From a virus: 52,539 bases of DNA. A model generated the notes under the pieces. The model was not told where the DNA came from, ran no database searches, and was given only the letters and a program-made list of their open reading frames with translations. Where the stretch lies: positions 1 through 52,539 of IMG/VR virus record IMGVR_UViG_3300020179_000046; one strand, 5' to 3'. The position numbers were made by a program, and so were the translations under genes. Positions within the stretch are counted from its first letter, which is position 1; every line of letters starts with the position of its first letter. This document shows positions 44,050 through 51,162 of this stretch, piece by piece.

Positions 44050-46683
44050 ATGGCTTTAGCTTCACCTGGAGTACTTATTAAAGAAGTTGATTTTACAGCA
44101 ACCGTTCAAGTTGCTGATCAAAATATTGGTGTTGTTGCTATTGATGCTGAGAAGGGTCCTACTGATACTCTCACATATATATCTAGTGAAAGAGAATTGG
44201 TTGATTTATTTGGTTTGCCAAACGACTATAATTATGAATCATGGTTTGCTGCAAGCACCATTATTCAATATGGAGGAGTGGCTGCTATAATTAGACCAAC
44301 TGGCGGTAACGTAAATCTTGGTTTAAATAACGCTAATATTCGTAAAAATGGTACTGTAAGAAACAATCTTCTTATTAAAAACAAAGAACATTTTCAATCA
44401 CTTGAAGATGGTCAAAAATCATTTTTATTCACATCAAGAACAGCAGGCGAAAAATTTAATAATGGAATAAAAGTTGTAGTAGTTGATCATGGTGCAGATC
44501 AAATCATAACTCTTTCTGGTGCAACTTCAAATTATTTACAAATTACTGTTGCTTCAGACTCATTCGCAATTAACGATTTTGTAAAAATTGAAAACGAATA
44601 TTTTAAAATTACATCGGCTGCAACAGCTGTTACACTCGGAAACAGCACTGTATATAGATATGCTGTTCAAAATGCTCAAATTGGATCAACTCAAGCAGTT
44701 CATGCAGTTGGGGCAACAGTACTCAAGTGGACTTTTGCTGAAAATGCTCTTGCAGCAAAATCTCTTGCTGAACCAAACGCTACTGACGAAATTGAGTTAA
44801 CTGAATTAACTATTACTCTTAACAATGTAACTGGTCTTGCAGCAAATGATCATCTAAGAATTAGAAGAGTTCCTACTGGTGGCACAACAGTTATAACCGA
44901 AGAATTCGTAAAAATTGTAAGTGTTGATGGTGACACTAATACAGTTCTTGTTACAAGGGGTCAACTAGGAACATCTGCAATTGCATTTGATGATGATCAA
45001 GCTGGAGATGAAACTGGAGCTCCAACGATTACAGTTAAGAAATTTGATTTTGCACAAGCCTCCCCTACAGTAACTACGACTCTCAGTGTTGCAATTCCAA
45101 CAGTAACTTTTTCTGGTGCTGTATCTGGACTTACGGTAGGTGATTTAATTAAAACCACTGTAGGTGGATCAGTTAGATATGGAAACATTTATAGAATTGA
45201 CGGTGCAAATTTCTATATAACTCTCTGGGATACTTCAAAGAGATTTGCTGCTGGACAAACTTTAGTTAATGATGCAAACGTTACTTTATCAACAGTTGCA
45301 AGTGTTGTTGAAGATGATGTATATGCAACTCTAGAGTATGCACCAAATAGAAGATGGTTATCTCTTGCTCCACAACCAGGAACATCAGTTGCTACTTTGT
45401 CTAAAGGAGGGCGTTTTGATGAATTCCATATTGCAATTCTTGATAGTACTGGAGCAATAAGTGGAACTCCACATACTGTCCTTGAAACTTTAACTTATGT
45501 CTCAAAGGCATCTGATGGTAGAAGTTCCGATGGAGACTCAACTTTCTTCAAAAAAGTAATTGAAAGTAATTCAACTAATATTTTTTGTGGTGACGATGAT
45601 TTAGTAACCAAACTTACTGAAACTGTTGCATTTAAATACGTTGACTCCGCCGGAGTTGTTCAAACTGGTGACGGAGATATTGGCGAAACAAGTCAAAATC
45701 AAGTATTTAGAATGTTCAAAAATTCTGATGGAACTCCTGTTTTTGGATTTGTGTTGAGTGGTGGTACAAATTATAATTATGCCACGGCGGCAAGTCAACT
45801 ATCAGTAACAAATGCTCTTTCAACGTCTTATGACCTTGTAAGAGATCCAGAAACTTTTGGTGATATTGATTTCTTAGTTCCAGGTAAAGTTACTGAACTT
45901 GGTGCAGTAAAATTAATTGATATTGCAGAATCAAGAAGAGATTGTATTGCTTGCATTTCACCAAGAAGAATAGATGTTATTAATACAGAGTCTACAACTG
46001 TAAAAACTGATGCAATTGTTGGATTTTTCAAAACTTTACCAAGTTCATCATTTGCAATTTTTGATTCTGGGTATAAGTACATATATGATAAGTATAATGA
46101 TAAATATCGTTATGTTCCTTGTGGTGCTGACGTTGCTGGACTTTGCATTTCTACTACAATTAATGCAGAAACTTGGTTCTCTCCAGCTGGTTATAACAGA
46201 GGAAATCTACGTAATGCACAAAAACTTACATATTCACCAAAACAAGCAGAGAGAGATCGTCTTTATGTGAATAGAATCAATCCAATAGTTTCTTTCCCAG
46301 GTCAGGGTATTGTTTTATTTGGTGACAAAACTGCTCTTGCTTCTCCTAGTGCATTTGATAGAATTAATGTTCGTAGATTGTTTATTGAACTAGAGAAAAA
46401 TATTGCAACTTTTTCAAAATTTCAACTATTTGAAATTAATGATGAAATTACCAGAAGTGGTTTTAAAGCAGCAGTTGAACCATACCTCAGAGGTGTTCAA
46501 GGTAGAAGAGGTATTTATGACTTCTTAGTTGTTTGCGATTCTTCAAATAATCCCCCTGATGTAATTGATCGTAATGAGTTTAAGGCTGAAATTTACATTA
46601 AACCAGCAAGAAGTATCAACTTCATTACAATCACCTTTGTCGCAACGAGAACAGGTGTTTCTTTCAATGAACTAATTAATTAA
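44050..46683 (+). CDS. 18: Tail sheath protein gp18
   Basis: 877 residues against 659 in T4. The N-terminus (A-S-P-G-V-L-I-K-E-V-D, residues 4-14) and the C-terminal domain (G-R-R-G-I-Y-D-F-L-V-V-C-D, then F-K-A-E-I-Y-I-K-P-A-R-S-I-N-F) are the conserved sheath core that interlocks neighbouring subunits. The extra length is mostly in the middle, with two beta modules at about 155-220 and 250-310, the second with E-F-V-K-I-V-S...T-R-G-Q-L-G-T. Those lie where T4 gp18 has surface-exposed domains. It contracts to drive the tube through the envelope. It has an AGAGG ribosome site and three late boxes. Confidence 0.95.
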   Translation: MALASPGVLIKEVDFTATVQVADQNIGVVAIDAEKGPTDTLTYISSERELVDLFGLPNDYNYESWFAASTIIQYGGVAAIIRPTGGNVNLGLNNANIRKNGTVRNNLLIKNKEHFQSLEDGQKSFLFTSRTAGEKFNNGIKVVVVDHGADQIITLSGATSNYLQITVASDSFAINDFVKIENEYFKITSAATAVTLGNSTVYRYAVQNAQIGSTQAVHAVGATVLKWTFAENALAAKSLAEPNATDEIELTELTITLNNVTGLAANDHLRIRRVPTGGTTVITEEFVKIVSVDGDTNTVLVTRGQLGTSAIAFDDDQAGDETGAPTITVKKFDFAQASPTVTTTLSVAIPTVTFSGAVSGLTVGDLIKTTVGGSVRYGNIYRIDGANFYITLWDTSKRFAAGQTLVNDANVTLSTVASVVEDDVYATLEYAPNRRWLSLAPQPGTSVATLSKGGRFDEFHIAILDSTGAISGTPHTVLETLTYVSKASDGRSSDGDSTFFKKVIESNSTNIFCGDDDLVTKLTETVAFKYVDSAGVVQTGDGDIGETSQNQVFRMFKNSDGTPVFGFVLSGGTNYNYATAASQLSVTNALSTSYDLVRDPETFGDIDFLVPGKVTELGAVKLIDIAESRRDCIACISPRRIDVINTESTTVKTDAIVGFFKTLPSSSFAIFDSGYKYIYDKYNDKYRYVPCGADVAGLCISTTINAETWFSPAGYNRGNLRNAQKLTYSPKQAERDRLYVNRINPIVSFPGQGIVLFGDKTALASPSAFDRINVRRLFIELEKNIATFSKFQLFEINDEITRSGFKAAVEPYLRGVQGRRGIYDFLVVCDSSNNPPDVIDRNEFKAEIYIKPARSINFITITFVATRTGVSFNELIN

Positions 46684-46718
46684 TTTATTTCGTTAACAAA
46701 ATCTAGGAGAAAACTAAA

Positions 46719-47369
46719 ATGGCTAGAGGTATTTCAGAATTTAAATCTCGTCTTGCTAAAGGTGGGGCAAGGCCTAATCTATTCATGTGTAGATTAAATT
46801 TTCCAACCACTCTGTCCAATATTGTTGATATTACTGCTGTTGATTCCGCTACTGATCTAACTGGTCAAGCTGAATTTCTTGTAAAGACCGCTCAACTACC
46901 AGCGTCTACCGTTGGTGTTATTGACGTTCCTTTCCGTGGAAGAATGCTAAAGGTTGCCGGAGACAGAACCTTTGAACCATGGTCTGTTACTGTTATTAAT
47001 GATGGTGCTTTCAGACTCCGCAAGGCGTTTGAAACCTGGTCAAGAGGTGTTAACGCTCTAACCGAGAACGTTTCACAACTTGGATATGGTTCTGGAGATC
47101 CAATTTCATATTGTGTTGACATGTCTGTGTTTCAACTCAGTAGAGATAACCAGACGCCAAGTAAAACACCAACTAATATGAATACTCTTGGTGAAGATGG
47201 TATGGAAGTTGTACGTGCATACAAATTTTTTGATGCATGGCCTTCTTCATTGTCTGCAATTGATCTTTCATACGAATCAAATGATCAGGTTGAAGAATTT
47301 ACTGTAGAGTTTCAATATAATTATTATGAAGTAACTCAACCAACTCTTGACACAGCAGTAGGATCATAA
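46719..47369 (+). CDS. 19: Tail tube protein gp19
   Basis: 216 residues against 163 in T4. The start (R-G-I-S-E-F-K-S-R-L), the V-P-F-R-G-R-M-L-K-V-A-G-D-R strand pair (about 70-83) and W-S-V-T-V-I-N-D match the gp19 beta-barrel tube family. Gp19 hexamers stack to form the DNA channel inside the sheath. AGGAG lies 9 bases before the ATG. No late box is seen between gp18 and gp19, so it is probably read on the gp18 transcript. Confidence 0.93.
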   Translation: MARGISEFKSRLAKGGARPNLFMCRLNFPTTLSNIVDITAVDSATDLTGQAEFLVKTAQLPASTVGVIDVPFRGRMLKVAGDRTFEPWSVTVINDGAFRLRKAFETWSRGVNALTENVSQLGYGSGDPISYCVDMSVFQLSRDNQTPSKTPTNMNTLGEDGMEVVRAYKFFDAWPSSLSAIDLSYESNDQVEEFTVEFQYNYYEVTQPTLDTAVGS

Positions 47370-47375
47370 TAAATA
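47368..47375 (+). promoter_or_regulatory. Late promoter box AATAAATA before gp20
   Basis: Overlaps the last two bases of the gp19 stop codon, 26 bases before the gp20 ATG. Confidence 0.65.
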
Positions 47376-47401
47376 GTATTTGATATAATCACGCTTATAC
47401 T

Positions 47402-49024
47402 ATGTCTCAACTATTTGGATTCTCAATTGAGGAGCGTAAGAAAAAAGAAAAACTGATTTCTCCAGCTCCTCCAAATAACGATGATGGCACCTCCGTAGTT
47501 GCGGCTGGTGCCTATTTTGGTCAATATATTGATATTGATGGTATTCCTAAAAACAATAATGAATTTGAATTAATTCGTAAATATAGGGAAATTGCCTTGC
47601 ATCCAGAGTGTGATAATGCTATTGATGATATTATTAACGAATCCATTAGTAGTGATTTAGATTTTTGTCCCGTTAAAATTGAGTTATCTAATTTAGAAGT
47701 TAGTGATAAAATTAAAAAAATAATTAGAGAAGAATTTAATTATATTATACGACTGATTGATTTTGATAGAAAATCTCATGAGATTTTCCGTCGTTGGTAT
47801 ATTGATGGAAGACTATACTATCATAAGTTAATTGATTTCGATAACCCAAAAGAAGGTATTAAAGAGTTAAGATTTATTGATGCTCTTAAAATTCGTAAGG
47901 TAAGAGAAGTTATACGAAATAAAGATAATCAAATTGTTCTTAATGGCACTGCAAGATTTGATTACGGAGATACTTTAGAATATTATCTTTATTTCCCTGC
48001 CGGATATAAAGCAGATCAAAATAAAGGAATTAGAATTACAAATGATGCAATTACATTTGTATCATCTGGTTTAATGGACCATAATCATAATATGGTCATT
48101 AGTCATTTGCATAAGGCAATCAAGTCTGTAAACCAGTTGAGGATGATTGAAGATTCTTTGGTTATCTACAGACTATCAAGAGCACCAGAACGTAGAATTT
48201 TTTATATTGATGTTGGTAACTTGCCCAAGATGAAGGCGGAACAATACCTTAGAGAGGTTATGTCTCGTTACCGCAACAAACTTGTATACGACTCCGCAAC
48301 AGGTGAAATTCGTGATGACCGCAAACACATGAGCATGCTTGAAGATTTCTGGTTACCTCGTCGTGAGGGTGGTAGAGGAACGGAAATTACTACTCTCCCA
48401 GGCGGCCAGAATTTAGGCGAACTAGAGGATGTTAAATACTTCCAAAAGAAACTTTACAAGTCTCTCAATATTCCTCTGTCAAGATTGGAACAAGAAAGTT
48501 CATTCACTATCGGTAGATCTAATGAGATTACTAGAGATGAACTTAAGTTTGCCAAATTTGTTGGTCGTCTTCGTAAGAAATTTAGCGATCTTTTCTTAGA
48601 TTTATTACGCACACAATTAATTCTAAAAGGTGTCTTTACTCCAGAAGATTGGAATAACATGAAAGAGAATGTTCAATTTGATTATATTTTTGACAATCAT
48701 TTTGCAGAACTCAAAAATAATGAATTACTTACAGAACGTTTAAATTCTGTAAATCTTGTAGAACCATATGTTGGCAAATACTTCTCCGCAGAGTATGTAA
48801 GAAAGCAAGTTCTTCAATTTACGGATGAAGAATGTGAAGATATTGATTTGCAAATTAAAAAAGAAATTGAATTAGGTATTATTGCAGATCCAAGTGCAAT
48901 GATGGATCCTGCAATGGGTGGAGCACCAGCTGAGGGTCAACCTCCTCCAGCTGCTGGCGGCGATTTAGATACCGCCTTTGCAAGCGCAATTTCCTCATCA
49001 GATTATTCTAAAGGAAATATTTAA
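47402..49024 (+). CDS. 20: Portal protein gp20
   Basis: 540 residues against 524 in T4. Portal hallmarks include Y-I-D-I-D-G-I-P-K (about 41-49), E-C-D-N-A-I-D-D-I-I-N-E (about 72-83), F-R-R-W-Y-I-D-G-R-L-Y-Y-H, R-A-P-E-R-R-I-F-Y-I-D-V-G-N-L-P (about 261-276), and D-F-W-L-P-R-R-E-G-G-R-G-T-E. The last ~40 residues are Ala/Pro-rich. The dodecamer forms the unique vertex where prohead assembly starts and gp17 docks. It is the common marker gene for cyanomyovirus diversity. No ribosome site is visible, in contrast to gp18, 19, 22 and 23. Confidence 0.96.
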   Translation: MSQLFGFSIEERKKKEKLISPAPPNNDDGTSVVAAGAYFGQYIDIDGIPKNNNEFELIRKYREIALHPECDNAIDDIINESISSDLDFCPVKIELSNLEVSDKIKKIIREEFNYIIRLIDFDRKSHEIFRRWYIDGRLYYHKLIDFDNPKEGIKELRFIDALKIRKVREVIRNKDNQIVLNGTARFDYGDTLEYYLYFPAGYKADQNKGIRITNDAITFVSSGLMDHNHNMVISHLHKAIKSVNQLRMIEDSLVIYRLSRAPERRIFYIDVGNLPKMKAEQYLREVMSRYRNKLVYDSATGEIRDDRKHMSMLEDFWLPRREGGRGTEITTLPGGQNLGELEDVKYFQKKLYKSLNIPLSRLEQESSFTIGRSNEITRDELKFAKFVGRLRKKFSDLFLDLLRTQLILKGVFTPEDWNNMKENVQFDYIFDNHFAELKNNELLTERLNSVNLVEPYVGKYFSAEYVRKQVLQFTDEECEDIDLQIKKEIELGIIADPSAMMDPAMGGAPAEGQPPPAAGGDLDTAFASAISSSDYSKGNI

Positions 49025-49030
49025 TAAATA
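49023..49030 (+). promoter_or_regulatory. Late promoter box AATAAATA before gp67
   Basis: Overlaps the last two bases of the gp20 stop codon, 24 bases before the ATG at 49055. Confidence 0.65.
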
Positions 49031-49054
49031 ATTATTGTATAACTGGAGTATATT

Positions 49055-49279
49055 ATGACATCTATATCTAGAGAAATTGTTGACGCAATTCTTGATCGAG
49101 ATAATGTAAATGCAAACGAAAAAATTTATAATGCACTCTATGGAAAGAGTTCGGAAGAACTTCTTACTAGAAAAGCAACAATTGCAAAACATTTCTTTAA
49201 TCCTGATTTTGACGGAAATGAACCTGATAATAATGTAGAAGTTGAAGACACCGAAGACACCGAAGAAACCGAAGAGTAA
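49055..49279 (+). CDS. 67: Prohead core protein gp67-like
   Basis: 74 residues. The N-terminal half (I-V-D-A-I-L-D-R-D-N-V-N-A-N-E-K-I-Y-N-A-L, then R-K-A-T-I-A-K-H-F-F) parallels T4 gp67 (I-x-x-x-D-L-V-A-A-R-K-L-F-A-E-A-M, K-I-A-I-A-R-N-F-L), and the C-terminal ~20 residues are almost all Asp/Glu/Thr, like the acidic tail of gp67. Position between gp20 and gp21 is also that of T4 gene 67. Gp67 is a minor scaffold core protein digested by gp21. GGAG lies 7 bases before the ATG. Confidence 0.75.
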   Translation: MTSISREIVDAILDRDNVNANEKIYNALYGKSSEELLTRKATIAKHFFNPDFDGNEPDNNVEVEDTEDTEETEE

Positions 49280-49284
49280 ATCCA

Positions 49285-49935
49285 ATGAAACTAATATCAG
49301 AAGAAATTATAGATATTCAATTTATTGCCGAAGAAAAAAATGGCAATAGATCTTACTTTATTGAAGGAGTATTTTTACAATCCGATATTAGAAATCGTAA
49401 CGGAAGAATGTATCCCTTTGATACTTTAAATAGAGAGGTATCAAAGTATAATGAAAATTATATTCAACGGGGTAGAGCTTTAGGTGAGTTGGGTCATCCA
49501 GATGGTCCAACAATTAATTTAGATAGAGTTTCACATAAGATTATTTCCTTAACATCTGAAGGTAAAAACTTTATTGGTAAGGCAAAAATTCTTGAGACTC
49601 CAATGGGCAAGATCGCAAAGAACTTGTTAGATGAAGGTGTAAAACTTGGAGTTTCTTCAAGGGGCCTTGGATCAATTGAGAGAAGAGGTGATACCAATAT
49701 CGTTAAAGACGATTTTATGCTTTCCACGGCAGCAGACATTGTTGCGGATCCTTCCGCTCCAGATGCTTTCGTAGAAGGAATTATGGAAAATAGAGAATGG
49801 ATTTGGAACAACGGTTGTTGGAAAGAGTCTTCTCTAGAAGGAGCAAAACAATATTTGGATGGATCATCATCCAATGAACTACTAGATAGAAAACTTAAAG
49901 TTTTTGAGACTTTCTTACGTAATATAAAATTTTAA
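49285..49935 (+). CDS. 21: Prohead protease gp21
   Basis: 216 residues against 212 in T4. Catalytic elements of the phage prohead serine protease fold are visible: G-E-L-G-H-P with His71 and G-V-S-S-R-G with the nucleophile Ser124 or Ser125, preceded by the N-G-R-M-Y-P turn (40-44). It degrades the scaffold and trims gp23 after (L/I)-x-E sites. An F-I-A-E sequence at residues 13-16 may be a self-cleavage site. It lies between gp67 and gp22 as in T4 (gp68 not seen). The ribosome site is AAGAG. Confidence 0.92.
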   Translation: MKLISEEIIDIQFIAEEKNGNRSYFIEGVFLQSDIRNRNGRMYPFDTLNREVSKYNENYIQRGRALGELGHPDGPTINLDRVSHKIISLTSEGKNFIGKAKILETPMGKIAKNLLDEGVKLGVSSRGLGSIERRGDTNIVKDDFMLSTAADIVADPSAPDAFVEGIMENREWIWNNGCWKESSLEGAKQYLDGSSSNELLDRKLKVFETFLRNIKF

Positions 49936-49941
49936 TAAATA
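49934..49941 (+). promoter_or_regulatory. Late promoter box AATAAATA before gp22
   Basis: Overlaps the last two bases of the gp21 stop codon, 36 bases before the gp22 ATG. Confidence 0.65.
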
Positions 49942-49977
49942 CTAGTAGAAAATACAATTTTCTTTAGAGGGGAACCC

Positions 49978-51099
49978 ATGTCCAATAATACATTTGAAAT
50001 TTTAAGTGAGGAACCAGTAACCGCAGGAGCAAAACCTGCGGAGAAAATGCCTCGTATTGTTAATACAAATCCAGGTCAGTCAGGATCGGCGGAAGATCTT
50101 GGTGGTCCATTAACAAAACCATCACCAGATACGGAACCAACTCCTGGTAAATCTGTTTCTTCAAAAGCTAAACAGCTTTCAAATAGAATTACTCAAGGTG
50201 CTGGTAGTGCCGATGGAATGCCAACTCTTCAAGGATCAACTCCTGGTCAACCAGGGACTGCTCCAAGTTCATCTTCTGGTGGAGATGCTATGCCAAGACT
50301 AAAAGGTTCAACTCCAGGTCAATCTGGGGTTAAGGAAGAAGAAGAACTAGATTCAGAAGAAGTTCTTGCAGAAGATTCTGGAGAACTAGAAATTGATGTA
50401 ACTGAAGATGTAGATGCACTTTTACGTGGCGAAGATCTCTCAGAGAATTTTAAATTTAAGGCAGCAACAATTTTTGAAGCTGCAGTAAAATCAAAAGTAA
50501 TTGAAGAATTAGAAAAATTTGAAAAACTATATGATAAGAGACTTCAAGAGGAAGTTGAAGAGATTAAAGAATCTCTAGAAACCCGTGTTGAAGCTCATCT
50601 TGATTACGTATCTGAGCAATGGCTAGTTGAAAATCAACTTGCTGTTGATAACGGACTACGTAGTGAGTTGGCCGAAGAGTTCATTCTTGGTATCAAGAAT
50701 GTATTCGAATCATGTTATGTCGATATCCCTGAGGATAAGTACGATGTTCTCGGAGAAATGTCCGAGAGACTAGATCAAATGGAAGAGAAACTCAACGAAC
50801 AAATCGAAGTAAATGTTGAGCTAAATTCGGCAATCGGAGAATTTATTAAAGATGGAATTATTGCAGAAGTATCCGAAGGCCTTGCTCAGACACAAAAAGA
50901 AAAACTCACTTCTCTAGCAGAAGGTGTTGAGTTCATTAGTGAAGAATCTTATCGTGAAAAAATCGAAACAATCAAGGAAAGCTATTTTCCTAAGTCTCAA
51001 ACTTCTTATACAGAAGATCTAATTGAGCAAACTCAGACCATGCAAGTAGAAGGACCAATGGCAGCATATGCGGCCGCAATTTCTAAGTGGTCTAAATAA
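49978..51099 (+). CDS. 22: Prohead scaffold protein gp22
   Basis: 373 residues against 269 in T4. Residues ~155-340 are the helical, highly charged scaffold core with coiled-coil stretches (R-L-Q-E-E-V-E-E-I-K-E-S-L). The N-terminal 120 residues are an extension rich in Pro/Gly/Ser with three copies of an M-P-x-(I/L)-x-x-(S/T)-x-P-G-Q-x-G unit (24-36, 81-93, 105-117), then an acidic stretch. Gp21-type sites are frequent (L-A-E, I-F-E). It forms the inner core that shapes the prohead and is then degraded. AGAGGGG before the ATG is a strong ribosome site, as expected for an abundant protein. Confidence 0.9.
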   Translation: MSNNTFEILSEEPVTAGAKPAEKMPRIVNTNPGQSGSAEDLGGPLTKPSPDTEPTPGKSVSSKAKQLSNRITQGAGSADGMPTLQGSTPGQPGTAPSSSSGGDAMPRLKGSTPGQSGVKEEEELDSEEVLAEDSGELEIDVTEDVDALLRGEDLSENFKFKAATIFEAAVKSKVIEELEKFEKLYDKRLQEEVEEIKESLETRVEAHLDYVSEQWLVENQLAVDNGLRSELAEEFILGIKNVFESCYVDIPEDKYDVLGEMSERLDQMEEKLNEQIEVNVELNSAIGEFIKDGIIAEVSEGLAQTQKEKLTSLAEGVEFISEESYREKIETIKESYFPKSQTSYTEDLIEQTQTMQVEGPMAAYAAAISKWSK

Positions 51100-51106
51100 T
51101 AGATTC

Positions 51107-51114
51107 TATAAATA
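51107..51114 (+). promoter_or_regulatory. Late promoter box TATAAATA before gp23
   Basis: Exact T4 late consensus, 7 bases after the gp22 stop and 48 bases before the gp23 ATG, giving gp23 its own strong late start. Confidence 0.8.
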
Positions 51115-51146
51115 ATCATAGATTCCTAACAATTAACCAACACTAA

Positions 51147-51159
51147 TAGGAGTTTCCTA
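51147..51159 (+). promoter_or_regulatory. Hairpin holding the gp23 ribosome site
   Basis: TAGGA (51147-51151) pairs perfectly with TCCTA (51155-51159) around a GTT loop. The stem contains the AGGAG Shine-Dalgarno sequence (51148-51152) 10 bases before the ATG, so the site would be partly hidden when folded. The stem is short and may be only marginally stable. Confidence 0.5.
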
Positions 51160-51162
51160 CCT

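Noticed and set aside
47384-47389. TATAAT before gp20 as a host-type promoter
   Set aside because: No -35-like sequence at the proper distance; the AATAAATA late box just upstream explains the start better.
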